A DNA stretch of 64,000 nucleotides from DASVNK01 sp036383895 (GTDB lineage: Bacteria; Verrucomicrobiota; Verrucomicrobiia; Limisphaerales; SXQI01): NCBI GenBank assembly GCA_036383895.1, contig DASVNK010000045.1, forward strand, positions 62,001 to 126,000, written 5' to 3'. Below the pieces are notes generated by a model. It was not told where the DNA came from. It ran no database searches and saw only the letters and a list, made by a program, of their open reading frames with translations. Both the position numbers and the translations under genes were made by a program. This document shows, one piece after another, positions 26,502-36,573 of the stretch (within the stretch, counting starts at the first letter, position 1; every line of letters starts with the position of its first letter).

Positions 26502-27710
26502 ATGCGCATTGAAACGGCCCAGCCCCAGCTTGAACCTTTGCCCTATCACGTCGAAGTGCGCGATTATCTGAAGTCGAGCGAACGTGAGACTTGGAACTGG
26601 TTTGCTTCGGCGCAGGCGCAAGCGGATTACACGGAGAACCTGCGGCTTGAATTACTCAAGTCCACTTATCGCCTGGACGCAGAAGGCCATCCGGAACTTC
26701 ACAAATGCGTCGATGAGGCGAAAGCGAAGCTCGCGCTCGATATTCCGGTCACGGTTTACCAGGCGCAGAGCAGTCCGCAGACAAACGCGACGCTTTATTA
26801 TATTCCCGGCGAGGGACACATCGTTTTTTGCGGGCCGGCGCTCAGTCTTCTGAATTCTGAAGAATTGAAGTCGGTGATCGGTCACGAACTGGCGCACTAT
26901 TATTTGTGGGAGCGCGACGGTGGAGAATTACTGGTTGCCGATCGGTTGCTTCACGCGGTGGCGAATGATCCGCGCGCCGCGCGCAGCCATGAACAGACCG
27001 CACGCTGCTTTCGGCTTTATACGGAGATTTTTGCCGATCGCGGTTCGCTGCAGGTCACGAACGATATCAATCCGGTGGTCGCCGGCCTGGTGAAACTTGA
27101 AACGGGGCTTTCGCAGGTGAGCGCGCCCGGTTACCTGAAGCAAGCGGAGGAAATTTTCAGCAGTCGATCTGTTTCCACGGAAGGAATTTCGCATCCCGAA
27201 GCATTTATTCGCGCGCGTTCGCTATCGCTTTGGTTGAACAAGCCGGAGAAAGCCACTGCGGAAATTGCAAAAATGATTGAAGGCGTCACCGGTCTCGATG
27301 ATCTGGACGTCATTGGCCAGGCAAAGCTCGCCAGCGAGACGCGAAAAGTTCTCGGCGAATTTCTGCGGCCAAAATGGTTCCAGACTCCTGCTGCGATCGG
27401 CCATGCGCGTTTGTTTTTCGATGATTTTCGGCCGTCGGAAGGAGCAGATCCCCTGCCCTTCGATCTGAACGTGAGTGACGCGAAGCTTCGCGAGTATCTT
27501 TGTTACGTTTTGCTGGATTTTGTGACGGTCGATCGCGAACTCGATGAACTTCCTCTAGCGGCTGCGTTTGAACTCACTCGCAAACTCGAGATCGAAACCG
27601 AATTCGAAAAGCTGGCCGCACGCGAGTTGAAAATGAAGCTGCGCGACGTTCGCAGTTTGAAAGATCAGGCCGCGGAACTTTTAGCCAAAGCGGAGGGCGC
27701 GAATGCCTGA
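26502..27710 (+). CDS. M48-like zinc metalloprotease domain protein
   Basis: A 402-residue soluble protein. The zinc-protease motif VIGHELAHYYLWERDG (His128, Glu129, His132) and the downstream acidic motif YTEIFADRGS (Glu175) match M48/Ste24-type peptidases, but the membrane helices of HtpX and Ste24 are absent. The C-terminal half is helical with no known domain. The stop overlaps the start of the 1843-residue helicase gene by 8 bp (ATGCCTGA), so the two are translationally coupled and probably act together. In conflict systems such proteases are proposed to be effectors or activators released on invasion. The substrate is unknown. Confidence 0.85.
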   Translation: MRIETAQPQLEPLPYHVEVRDYLKSSERETWNWFASAQAQADYTENLRLELLKSTYRLDAEGHPELHKCVDEAKAKLALDIPVTVYQAQSSPQTNATLYYIPGEGHIVFCGPALSLLNSEELKSVIGHELAHYYLWERDGGELLVADRLLHAVANDPRAARSHEQTARCFRLYTEIFADRGSLQVTNDINPVVAGLVKLETGLSQVSAPGYLKQAEEIFSSRSVSTEGISHPEAFIRARSLSLWLNKPEKATAEIAKMIEGVTGLDDLDVIGQAKLASETRKVLGEFLRPKWFQTPAAIGHARLFFDDFRPSEGADPLPFDLNVSDAKLREYLCYVLLDFVTVDRELDELPLAAAFELTRKLEIETEFEKLAARELKMKLRDVRSLKDQAAELLAKAEGANA

Positions 27711-30700
27711 AGGCGCGCAACGAACATTTCTGGAAGTTCTCGCCCAGGGCGTGGCCAAAGGCGGGTTCGAGACCGACGATGTCCTCGCCGCGCTTCTTCC
27801 GTTGATGAAGCAAACGTTGCGCGCGCACGAGCAAGGCTCCGTCGCGCCGCTCGATGGAGTTCGGGAGATTTGGGCGATTGCTAATGTCGCGCTCACGTTC
27901 CCGGAGGACAAAGTCAAACCTCCGCTGAGCAACGTGGCGCAAATCGAAAAGATCCAACTGCCGTTCAGCGAGGCGGTGGAAGTGATCGGACGCTCGCGGC
28001 AGACCAGCGACATCGACCAAGGCTCGTTTGATGTCGCGGATCTAAATATCGCCGCGCCGGAGGATAGAATTTCGCGGCCGGTGTTTCTGCCGAACTACAC
28101 CTCGTGGGAGCACGCGATTGCGCATCACGATCAGCTCACGGATGTTTTCTCGCTGGGGATGTTGCTGGCGAGCGTCGCGTGCGGCCTGGATTTTACAGAC
28201 CGCGGTGAAATTGAGTTATTCGTCCTTAACCGCACGAATTTGTTCGCGATTAACTCGCGCCTGAATCCCGTCGTAGCGTCGGTGATCGTGCAAATGACGG
28301 AGTTGAATCGTCACAAACGAGCGCCGGACCTTGCCCAGATGATTTCGCGGTTGGAGCATTACCGCGATCAGAGTGTTGAGTTGGATTTCAACCGCATCCA
28401 GGGCTTTAAGGAATCGCCAATCGCCGGCAAGCGGCGCCTGATTCAATCGCATTTGCGCGATCGGCTCTTCGAAATATCGCGGCGCAATCGCCTGATTTAT
28501 TTCAAACCGACCCTTCAGACGCTGAATCTAACGATCGCGTCGGTGCCGATCCTGCTCGATTACCGCAATATCAAACTGGAGCAACTCTTCGTCTGGCATC
28601 CTGCTTTGGCGGCGACGGTCACTGAGGGCGCGCCGATGTCGCTGGGGAAATATCTGCGCTTTGAGGACGCGCCTTATATTCCCGGTGTTCTCGATAAAAT
28701 CATTAGCGAAGCGCGCCGCGATCGCACCGAATATGGGTTTGCGCAACTTAGGCTGGTGCTTTGTTTTTTGCGCTGGAACAACCTCAAGGAAGAACCGAAT
28801 GAGCGCATTCACTCGCCACTCCTGTTGCTGCAGGTTGAGCTCAGTAAGAAGAAAGGTGTTCGTGACAATTATGTGCTCGATCCGACCAGCAGCGAAGCGG
28901 AAGTAAATCCAGCGCTGCGCCATCACCTCAAGCAATTATACAATCTGGATTTGCCTGAATCGATCGATCTCAAGGAAACGACGCTCGATCAATTTTACGA
29001 AAACTTTAAAGCGCAAATCCACGCGAGCGAACCAGGGGTAACGCTCAACAAAATCGATCGGCCGCAAATTGAGTTGATTCACGAGAAAGCCAGGCAACGG
29101 CTGGATCAATATCGTCGCCACCAGAAAGTGCGGGCGCGGAAGGCCGAGGCGTTGGTTAAGCCGGAATACAGCTACGACCGCGAACATTTCCAACCGCTCG
29201 GCTTGCAGTTGTTCCTGAAGAAAGTCCGACCCACTCCGTTGCCGTTGCGTGGCGCAACTGGGGCGCCGCCAGCGGCTCGATTGCCGCACATCATCGAACC
29301 CGAAGCTCTCCCCGCTGACGGCAAAACTCTGGAAACAGAGCGGGAGATGTACGCGGTGCGCGGGGACGACAATCAGAATCCTTATTCCTGGGACTTCGAT
29401 CTGTGCAGTCTCACGCTGGGGAATTTCAATTATCGGAAAATGACGCTGGTTCGCGATTACGCGAAGCTGATCGAGACGGACGTGGCGAGCAGCGCCTTTG
29501 ATACGATTTTTTCACTCACCCCAAAGCCGCAGGAGCAAACGCCGCCGCCGCTTCCTTTGAGTGATCAACATCTTGTCATCTCCTGCGATGGCACCCAGGC
29601 CGGCGCGATTGCGCGCGCAAGGACCGGCGCCAGTTACATTATTCAGGGGCCGCCGGGAACCGGCAAATCGCAGACCATTACGAACCTGATTGCGGATTAT
29701 GTCGGGCGTGGCCAACGGGTTTTGTTTGTTTGTGAAAAGCGGGCCGCGATTGACGTTGTTTTCCATCGGCTGCGCCAGCAAGGCCTGGATGAACTCTGCT
29801 GCCTGATTCACGATTCTCAGACCGACAAGAAATCGTTCATTCAAAATCTCAAGCAGACCTACGAGAAGTTTCTCGCACCAACCGAAGTTGATCAAGATGG
29901 GGTTCAAGCTCGCGCCACGACCGTCCGCGCCATTGAACAGGAGATCGAAAACCTGAATCGTTTTTCGAAGGTCATGAGCCAGGTGCATGCGCACTCGGGC
30001 GTTCCGGTCCGCTCTCTTTTGCATCGGCTCATTGAACTCCGCGGCCGCGCGCGCGATTTGCCCGCGGAGACCGAAGACCTGCTGCCGGATTATCCGTTGT
30101 GGTTGCAGCACGGCGAACTGGTGAATCGCTTGCACGCTGCCTTGGCTGAATTAGGCGATAACCTCTGCTTTGCCGAACATCCTCTGCGCTGGCTGGGGAA
30201 AGGAATTCTCCAGGCGGATCGCCCGCTCGAAACGCTTTCGCGCCGGCTGGACGAAGCGGAAGATTTGCTCGATTCGATCGAAGGGGCGCTCGAACTCTCC
30301 GGTTTGCCGGCCGAACTTTGGAATACCTTCGAGGAGATCCAGGCCATTCTCGAATTTGCTTCGCGCGCCGAGCCTCTCGCCCAGCGCAACCTTCTCGGAG
30401 TGCTGACCCACGGCTCCGCAGAACAGGAGTTCGATACGCTCGCGAAGGAACTCGATTCCAAAGGCGAAGTTCTCAAGCGCGCGCAGGAGAAAACTACGGC
30501 ATGGCGTGATCCACTCTCTCCTGATGACGCGGAAAACGCGTTCGCGCAGGCGAAGAAATTTGAGAATTCGATCCTTCGTTTCTTGCAACCGGCTTTCTGG
30601 CGTCTCCGCAAAACGCTCAATGCGCGCTATGATTTTTCAAAGCACGCTGTCGCGCCTGCGTGGACGAAAATTCTCGGCGACCTCCGTGCCTTTCAACTCG

Positions 30701-33234
30701 CTCACGCTGATCTTGAGTCGATTCGCGCCAAAGCGGCCACACAATGGCGCACGGACGACGTTGAATCGTTTCGAAGAACGGTCAACGACTTGCGCAATCA
30801 CCAGCGAGAGTCGCATCCCTCGGTCCGATCGTTGCTGGCATTGCTCTCCAAATCAGAGCAGGCGGAGAGCCTGGTAAAAACTCTCGCTGAGATTCACCAA
30901 AGGTTCACCGCCCTGGATGCGACGTTGTGCGACACACTCGCTGAGCACAATCAGTTCGAATTTCCAGAACTCACCGAAGCGCTGACGGCGATTCGGCACG
31001 AGACCGACTCGCTTGCTGAACTGCTGCCGATTCTCGCTGACCTCAGTGAACTGCCGGACGGGCTCGCGCATGCGTTGCGGCACGCTCCGGTAATGCTCAG
31101 CGATTTCGAAGCCGCGATTGGCCATAAAACCGTAAATCGAATCTATCGCGAAGATCGGGCTATCAGCCGCTTTGAAAGCCGGGCTCTCGCCCGTCGGCTG
31201 GATCGAGTGGAAAAGCTTTATCGTGAATGGCTCGCCTTCAACGCGCGCGCGATTCGTTCCACGGTGCGGCAGAAATTTCTGGAACACGTCAATGTTTCGT
31301 CGCTTCCCGCGGCGCAGCTCGATGCGGACCAGAAAGCATTCAAGAAAACTTACAGTGCGGGCCGTCGTGACCTGGAACACGAGTTCGGCAAGACGATGCG
31401 TTACAAGTCGATTCGCGACCTCGCCGCGGGCGATAGTGGGCAGGTCGTTCAGGACCTTAAGCCGATTTGGCTGATGAGCCCGCTCAGTGTTTCGGACACC
31501 TTGCCGCTCGATTCGAATCTCTTCGACGTCGTGATTTTCGACGAGGCGAGCCAGATCCCGTTGGAAGAAGCGATTCCTGCGGCGTATCGATCCCAACAAG
31601 TGATTGTGGTCGGCGATGAAATGCAGTTGCCTCCGACAACGTTTTTCGCCGGCGGGCGTGGAGATGAAGAAAGTCTCGTCGTTGAGGAAGCCGGCGAACG
31701 CGTGGAAATCGATCTGGATTCTGACAGCTTCCTCACGCAGTCCGCGCGGAATTTACCCTCGACCCTTCTTGCGTGGCATTACCGAAGTCGCCACGAAGCG
31801 CTGATCAGCTTCTCGAACGCTGCCTTTTACAGCGGCAATCTTTTCACCATTCCGGACCGTGCTCGTCCGGCGGCGGATCGTCCGGAAATCATCGTCACTG
31901 CGCCTGAACAGGGCGGCACCCGGGTTAATGATCTCCTCGCCCGTAGCATCAGCTTTCATTTCATGGAAAGCGGTGTTTATGAAGATCGCCGCAATCCAAA
32001 TGAGGCGGCTTACATCGCCCAGCTCGTGCGCTGTCTGCTGCAACGCGAAGACAGGCTCAGCATCGGCATCGTGGCTTTTTCCGAAGCTCAGCAAACGGAG
32101 CTTGAAAGCGCGCTTGATGACTTGGCTGAGAAGGACAGCGCCTTCGCAGCGGAGTTGGAAACGGAATTCACGCGTGAAGAGGATGACGTGTTCTGTGGAT
32201 TGTTCGTCAAGAATCTCGAAAACGTTCAAGGCGACGAGCGCGATATCATCATCATGAGTGTTTGCTATGGGCACGACGCGAACGGACGCATGCTCATGAA
32301 CTTCGGTCCCATCAACCAGTCGGGCGGAGAAAAGCGGCTTAATGTGATCTTTTCGCGCGCCAAACATCACATGGCGGTGGTCAGTTCGATACGCCACAGC
32401 GACATCACCAACGAATACAACGATGGCGCGAACAACCTGAAAAACTTCCTTCATTATGCCGAAGCGATTTCTAAGGGAGACGAACTGCAGGCGCGCCGCA
32501 TTCTGGAGAACCTGAATCCGCTCAGCCGGAAAGCTCTCTCGGCGCAAACCACGAAAGACGCCGTGGTTGATAACATCGCCGAAGCTCTCCGCGCGCGTGG
32601 CTACATTGCCGACACTCACGTGGGCCAATCGAAATTCCGCTGCGACATTGCTGTTCGCCTGCCGTCGCGGCCACTGTACGAGCTCGCCATTCTCGTCGAT
32701 ACCGACGTGCACTACGCCAATCAAAATGTCCTGGACCGTTACCTTCTCCAGCCCGGCGTCCTACGCGCCTTCGGCTGGCGCTCGACTTTTGTCCTCACCA
32801 AAGATTGGTACCACCAGCCTGAAGAAGTCCTCGCTCGCCTGGAAAAACTTCTGCGGAACGATAAACCGGACGCGGTTGAAGAAGTCGAAGAGGTCGATCT
32901 TGCCCCACCGGCTGTGCATCCGTTGGTTCAACCGCCCGCACCCGCAACAGAAACCGGAACCCAGATTAATTCAGCACCAGAACCCGCCAAAAGTGAGCCT
33001 TCCAAGCACAAAGCGGTGCCCTCTCCATTCCGGCGTTTCGAACTGATCGCCGGCCACTCAAAAAAATTCTGGGAGATCTCCCATTCCGGCTCATCCATCA
33101 CCGTTCGCTTCGGCCGCATCGGCACCGCTGGCCAGGAACAAACCAAAAATTTCCCGGACGATTCCGCAGCCGTGCGCGAGATGAATCGATTAATCGCGGA
33201 GAAGATCAAAAAAGGATATACCGAAACCAGGTAG
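27703..33234 (+). CDS. Kinase-like / DUF4011 / SF1 helicase / MTES_1575-type nuclease / WGR protein
   Basis: A giant 1843-residue protein. (1) Residues about 115-225 resemble a degenerate protein-kinase C-lobe (LTDVFSLGMLLASVACGLDF ... RAPDLAQMISRLEHY). (2) About 250-560 is DUF4011, with the signature HLRDRLFEISRRNRLIYF. (3) An SF1 helicase: Walker A QGPPGTGKSQT (649-656), Walker B VIFDEASQIPLEEA (near 1280), an intervening coiled region, and C-terminal motifs ENVQGDERDIIIMSVCYG and RLNVIFSRAKHH. (4) About 1615-1720 is a restriction-endonuclease-like domain (QSKFRCDIAVRL, Asp1648). (5) About 1775-1843 is a WGR domain (ITVRFGRIGTAGQEQTKNF). DUF4011 helicase-nucleases include known single-gene anti-phage proteins of the Hhe type; the kinase-like lobe, WGR domain and protease partner are extra. 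Confidence 0.9.
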   Translation: MPEGAQRTFLEVLAQGVAKGGFETDDVLAALLPLMKQTLRAHEQGSVAPLDGVREIWAIANVALTFPEDKVKPPLSNVAQIEKIQLPFSEAVEVIGRSRQTSDIDQGSFDVADLNIAAPEDRISRPVFLPNYTSWEHAIAHHDQLTDVFSLGMLLASVACGLDFTDRGEIELFVLNRTNLFAINSRLNPVVASVIVQMTELNRHKRAPDLAQMISRLEHYRDQSVELDFNRIQGFKESPIAGKRRLIQSHLRDRLFEISRRNRLIYFKPTLQTLNLTIASVPILLDYRNIKLEQLFVWHPALAATVTEGAPMSLGKYLRFEDAPYIPGVLDKIISEARRDRTEYGFAQLRLVLCFLRWNNLKEEPNERIHSPLLLLQVELSKKKGVRDNYVLDPTSSEAEVNPALRHHLKQLYNLDLPESIDLKETTLDQFYENFKAQIHASEPGVTLNKIDRPQIELIHEKARQRLDQYRRHQKVRARKAEALVKPEYSYDREHFQPLGLQLFLKKVRPTPLPLRGATGAPPAARLPHIIEPEALPADGKTLETEREMYAVRGDDNQNPYSWDFDLCSLTLGNFNYRKMTLVRDYAKLIETDVASSAFDTIFSLTPKPQEQTPPPLPLSDQHLVISCDGTQAGAIARARTGASYIIQGPPGTGKSQTITNLIADYVGRGQRVLFVCEKRAAIDVVFHRLRQQGLDELCCLIHDSQTDKKSFIQNLKQTYEKFLAPTEVDQDGVQARATTVRAIEQEIENLNRFSKVMSQVHAHSGVPVRSLLHRLIELRGRARDLPAETEDLLPDYPLWLQHGELVNRLHAALAELGDNLCFAEHPLRWLGKGILQADRPLETLSRRLDEAEDLLDSIEGALELSGLPAELWNTFEEIQAILEFASRAEPLAQRNLLGVLTHGSAEQEFDTLAKELDSKGEVLKRAQEKTTAWRDPLSPDDAENAFAQAKKFENSILRFLQPAFWRLRKTLNARYDFSKHAVAPAWTKILGDLRAFQLAHADLESIRAKAATQWRTDDVESFRRTVNDLRNHQRESHPSVRSLLALLSKSEQAESLVKTLAEIHQRFTALDATLCDTLAEHNQFEFPELTEALTAIRHETDSLAELLPILADLSELPDGLAHALRHAPVMLSDFEAAIGHKTVNRIYREDRAISRFESRALARRLDRVEKLYREWLAFNARAIRSTVRQKFLEHVNVSSLPAAQLDADQKAFKKTYSAGRRDLEHEFGKTMRYKSIRDLAAGDSGQVVQDLKPIWLMSPLSVSDTLPLDSNLFDVVIFDEASQIPLEEAIPAAYRSQQVIVVGDEMQLPPTTFFAGGRGDEESLVVEEAGERVEIDLDSDSFLTQSARNLPSTLLAWHYRSRHEALISFSNAAFYSGNLFTIPDRARPAADRPEIIVTAPEQGGTRVNDLLARSISFHFMESGVYEDRRNPNEAAYIAQLVRCLLQREDRLSIGIVAFSEAQQTELESALDDLAEKDSAFAAELETEFTREEDDVFCGLFVKNLENVQGDERDIIIMSVCYGHDANGRMLMNFGPINQSGGEKRLNVIFSRAKHHMAVVSSIRHSDITNEYNDGANNLKNFLHYAEAISKGDELQARRILENLNPLSRKALSAQTTKDAVVDNIAEALRARGYIADTHVGQSKFRCDIAVRLPSRPLYELAILVDTDVHYANQNVLDRYLLQPGVLRAFGWRSTFVLTKDWYHQPEEVLARLEKLLRNDKPDAVEEVEEVDLAPPAVHPLVQPPAPATETGTQINSAPEPAKSEPSKHKAVPSPFRRFELIAGHSKKFWEISHSGSSITVRFGRIGTAGQEQTKNFPDDSAAVREMNRLIAEKIKKGYTETR

Positions 33235-33307
33235 CGTGTCGCAACGTTAAGTACGCGACAAATTGCGTGAGCTAAATTCCGGCCTGACTCCTTTCGTTGG
33301 AACCCAA

Positions 33308-34510
33308 CTAGCGCCGTTCGAAAATTTTCTCGAGCAACCGCGGGATCTCCTCCGGTTCCAGAGTCGCCCAATCGGCGGCGACATCGGGTGCGATTCCTTC
33401 GATCTCGTTCACTCCTTCGCTGGTGTAGCGGCTGCAGTTCGGGACCATGATATGCAGATTGGCCGCGTTCAGGGCGATCGCAGAGCCGCCGTCCACATAG
33501 CCGCAGCCAGCGCCGAACGTTCGCTCACCGGCAATGACCGCTTTTTTGTTATCCTTGAGCCAGGTGACCAGTTCTTCGGTCGCAGAAGCCGATCGTCGAT
33601 CCGTCAGCACCGCGAGCGGTCCATTCCACACGCCCCTGCCCTGCAGCTCCTCGGTTTCCGCGGCCTTGCCGTAAATCGAGCAAGGACGCTTGCCCTCCCA
33701 TACCGAGGCCCGATCGCAGGAAGGATTGGCCAGCATCGGCGCGCGGCGCGTGAGCTTTCCGGAGGCCAACAACCCCGCAACCTCGGTGCTCCATTCGCTG
33801 CCGCCGCCATTACCGGTCACGTCGATCACCAGCTTGCGGACGCCCGCGCCGCGCAAGGCAGCGATTTGCTCCGTCAACTGCCGGTTGAGTTCGGCCCGGG
33901 TGGCGAGTTGAATCGCGCGGGCATTCATGTTCGTCCTGGCCACCTTCTGGCGGCTGGCGGGATAGTCCTCTTCGCTGAAAGACGGAATTCGGAGGAAACC
34001 GACGTCGCCCAAAACACCGGACCTGAATGGAACGCTCGATAGCTGCTTCCAGCCCGCCGCCCTGGGATAAGGTAATCGCGTGTCGCCCTTCGCGGCGGAA
34101 CTCTGGGCGGCCGAGCAGCACTCGCCCGAAGGCGCGCTGGCTTCCACGACATCTTTCTTCGGAAGCAGGGTCGCGCTAGCAGGTGGAGGCCCGATTTGCA
34201 ATTGCAGGTGCGGGTCCTTGAAAGCGTGGATGAGCTTCGTGAACACCACGACTGCTTCGACGTCGCTGTTCGCCCGATCGAGCATCGCATGGATCTGCTC
34301 GCTCATCCGCTGCAGGTTCAACCCGCGGCGCTCGATCTGCCAATCGAGATTGGCATATCCCTGCGCCAGGCCGAGCTTTACCCGCTCGAACTCGTTTTTC
34401 CACTCGGCGCGATCGAACGGCTGGCGACCAGCCTCGTGCTCCGTGGCCGATGCGTTTCCAACCAATGCTCCAGCGACGAGCAAAATCGCAAATAGGTGTA
34501 CGTTAAACAT
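33308..34510 (-). CDS. S41 family (tail-specific/C-terminal processing) peptidase, exported
   Basis: A 400-residue protein with a signal peptide (MFNVHLFAILLVAGALVGNA). The S41 catalytic core is visible: KLVIDVTGNGGGSEWSTEV, then the nucleophile Ser in VLTDRRSASATEELVTWLK, and GERTFGAGCGYVDGGS. The N-terminal helical region (HAFKDPHLQLQIG) matches the substrate-binding part of S41 enzymes; no PDZ domain is obvious. It is convergent with the helicase gene, and no functional link to it is implied. Confidence 0.9.
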   Translation of the reverse strand: MFNVHLFAILLVAGALVGNASATEHEAGRQPFDRAEWKNEFERVKLGLAQGYANLDWQIERRGLNLQRMSEQIHAMLDRANSDVEAVVVFTKLIHAFKDPHLQLQIGPPPASATLLPKKDVVEASAPSGECCSAAQSSAAKGDTRLPYPRAAGWKQLSSVPFRSGVLGDVGFLRIPSFSEEDYPASRQKVARTNMNARAIQLATRAELNRQLTEQIAALRGAGVRKLVIDVTGNGGGSEWSTEVAGLLASGKLTRRAPMLANPSCDRASVWEGKRPCSIYGKAAETEELQGRGVWNGPLAVLTDRRSASATEELVTWLKDNKKAVIAGERTFGAGCGYVDGGSAIALNAANLHIMVPNCSRYTSEGVNEIEGIAPDVAADWATLEPEEIPRLLEKIFERR

Positions 34511-34890
34511 TCAGTTCGATAAAGAAGCTACAGCAGTTCAACCGGATGCAGCAACATCTACACGCCGCTCCCATCTCGAAAGCCGCCTTCACATCAAACG
34601 CAAACCTAAAGCGCCAGGTTGCGGAAGGGCGGCGCAACTCCGCGCAATAGCAGAGATAAGATGTCAAAGAACGACGCGCTTCAGGCGCTAAACAAAAATA
34701 AATGGGAGTCGGGGAGGTTGGGTTTGAACTCCCATTTCCGCCACAAGTTTGTTCCCCCTCTGGAAATGTGCGCATCGCGCAAAGTGGCCGCGCAGGAACG
34801 CGTGAGGATGCCCGGATCGCAGACAAGGAGCTGCATAAGTGGGACTCTTGGAACTCGTCCCTCCGAGGTTTTGAATTATTAAAAAGAAGT
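34511..34890. other. Non-coding gap with fragments of dispersed repeats
   Basis: No gene is supported. A stretch near 34737-34775 (CGCCACAAGTTTGTTCCC...) is a diverged copy of a phrase repeated at 35820 and 40080, and 34831-34865 is a 35-bp element repeated at 48096-48130. Confidence 0.55.
34831..34865. repeat. 35-bp dispersed repeat, copy 1
   Basis: The 35-bp stretch from CTGCATAAGTGGGACTC to TCCCTCCG matches 48096-48130 at 31 of 35 positions in the same orientation. Both copies lie in non-coding gaps. Confidence 0.75.
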
Positions 34891-35469
34891 TCATTTCGGA
34901 AGTTCACGGTCGGAGCCGAATAAGGCGCGGCGGGCGGCGTTGATCTTGTCTTCGTCGTCGGTGTTGTCGTCCTTCATGATTTCGCCGAGTTTATCGTGGT
35001 GCAGGAGGGCCTGGCGGGCGGCGTTGAACTGGAATCTCTCGCGGTCGAGCGCGAGGCGTTCGCGGGCGAGTGCGAACTCTTTCTCAGCATGTTCCTGGTC
35101 ACGGAGCTTGAGGACCCATCGGCTCAGCGCTTTGAACTGCTTCGGTCCGATGCGTGGTGAGTTGGAGAGTTCGAAAGCGATCTGCCGGACTCCGAGGGCA
35201 ATGGCAGAATCCACCTGTGGCGCCGGATCCGTGGTGTCGACCAGCTCGGTCGCGAGCTGTGAATCTTCCCGAGAGTTGCCCGCACGCCGGCGAGCGTAGA
35301 ATCGACGCAACGTGGTCGGATACGTTTTGATTCCGAATCCTTCCGGCGCGGGAGCCGCAACTTTTTCGAGCACCTGCTTGATGGGAAAGAGTTCCAGCCA
35401 GGCGAGCAGCTGGTCCTGTTGCTCATTGGAGAGATCTGAGAGAGGAGATGGGTTGGGGTTCGTGGGCAT
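34891..35469 (-). CDS. Hypothetical protein resembling phage small-terminase/DUF3486 architecture
   Basis: A 192-residue soluble protein from the ATG at 35467-35469. The N-terminal 70 residues (NEQQDQLLAWLELFPIKQVL, then IKTYPTTLRRFYARRRA) have a helix-turn-helix-like layout as in terminase small subunits. The rest is a long charged coiled coil (EFALARERLALDRERFQFNA) and an acidic tail. The similarity to DUF3486-like proteins is by pattern only. No other phage gene is nearby, so if it is phage-derived it is domesticated. It sits beside the composite-repeat region, which makes a mobile or repeat-associated origin conceivable. Confidence 0.6.
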   Translation of the reverse strand: MPTNPNPSPLSDLSNEQQDQLLAWLELFPIKQVLEKVAAPAPEGFGIKTYPTTLRRFYARRRAGNSREDSQLATELVDTTDPAPQVDSAIALGVRQIAFELSNSPRIGPKQFKALSRWVLKLRDQEHAEKEFALARERLALDRERFQFNAARQALLHHDKLGEIMKDDNTDDEDKINAARRALFGSDRELPK

Positions 35470-35562
35470 AATTACGAATTAAGAATTATGAGTTAAGGAT
35501 CGGAACGGAACCTGAGAGGTAATGACGGAAAACGATGCGCGAACTGAGGTAGAAAAAATTTC

Positions 35563-35655
35563 GCGTGTGTTTTCGTGTGTTTCCGTGATTTTGCAGTGTG
35601 TTTTCGTGTGTTTTTTTCGTGTGTTTGGCGTGTGTTTTGTTTCGGAAAACACACG
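35563..35655. repeat. TGTGTTTTCG decameric array with terminal hairpin, copy A
   Basis: Seven imperfect units of TGTGTTTNCG. The array ends in a perfect 10-bp inverted repeat, CGTGTGTTTT (35629-35638) and AAAACACACG (35646-35655), with a 7-nt loop. Confidence 0.75.
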
Positions 35656-36152
35656 GCATTGGAAGTTGATTCCCAGCAGAAGAGGGAGAGAACTACGCAA
35701 TCGGCTTCCGAAGTCTGAACAACAGTAGAGACGAACCGGTTGCGTTCCCCAACGCCGCCTCGAATCGGTATCCCGGGAGCGGGACGTTCTCTTCGAGAAG
35801 CGAGGTCGCGGTAAGGCCCGCCACAATTTTGTTTCCCCAGACGAGATGTTCGCTTCGCGAACCCTGGTAGACACAGAGAGCGCAGAGGGTGGAATTGAAC
35901 CACGGAAGGCGCGGACCACACGAAAAGGGCGACGCGTTCCGCGGAACGCTCTCCCGCGTGATAGCCTCGGCCCCCTCCCCCCCCGAATAGCGTGAATGTT
36001 CGTGAACGATCGTGAACGGCACGCGACGCAGTCGCGAATCTTGAATTTTCTGCGTTAGAACTCCCAGTTCCGCCACGAATTAGTCTCCCTTCGAAAGCTG
36101 AGCGCGTTGCGCAACGTGGTCCAACGCCGCCACGATAATGTTGCCGCATATC

Positions 36153-36182
36153 GAAGACGATCGCTGACGCGAACCGTGGTGT
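36153..36182. repeat. 30-bp exact repeat, copy 1
   Basis: A 30-bp stretch starting GAAGACGATCGCTGACGCGA and ending GTGGTGT is identical to 39986-40015 in the same orientation; flanking sequence is also similar (CGCCACGA-A-ATTGTTG before, TTGAGTT after). Confidence 0.85.
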
Positions 36183-36309
36183 TTTTGGTTTTGAGTTCCA
36201 GAGATAAACCACGGAATAAACGGAACACACGGAAGATGGATACGTTTCGAGCGGTGACATCAGCGTTCCTTTGGGGTCGGTTGGGCGGGTGCAAAAATTA
36301 ATTTTAAAA

Positions 36310-36415
36310 AAAGGGGGTGTGTTTATGTGTGTTAATCTGTGTTTTGTTGGTGTTTATCTGTGTTTTTAATGTGTGTTCAGGATGTGTTCGTGTGTGTTTA
36401 AGTGTGTTCGTTTCG
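36310..36415. repeat. TGTGTTT-rich array, copy B
   Basis: About ten imperfect TGTGTTT units with spacing of 9-12 bases, ending GTGTTCGTTTCGATAAACAG and followed by the module GGGTTGAAAGT. Confidence 0.65.
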
Positions 36416-36573
36416 ATAAACAGACGGGTTGAAAGTCGAGGGTTCCAGGTTGCAGATTGGGAAGAGAAAACGCGGAGAGATTGAACCACCGCAGGCGCGG
36501 ACCACACGGAAGGGACGAAGTCGCGTATTTCGAGTTGAGGAACATTGCGGGCCGGCCGTCCACAAAAAAAAAT

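Noticed and set aside
34708..34742. tRNA T-arm-like sequence (GTTCAAA on the minus strand within paired flanks)
   Set aside because: No D-arm, anticodon arm or acceptor stem upstream; the similarity is limited to one short hairpin.
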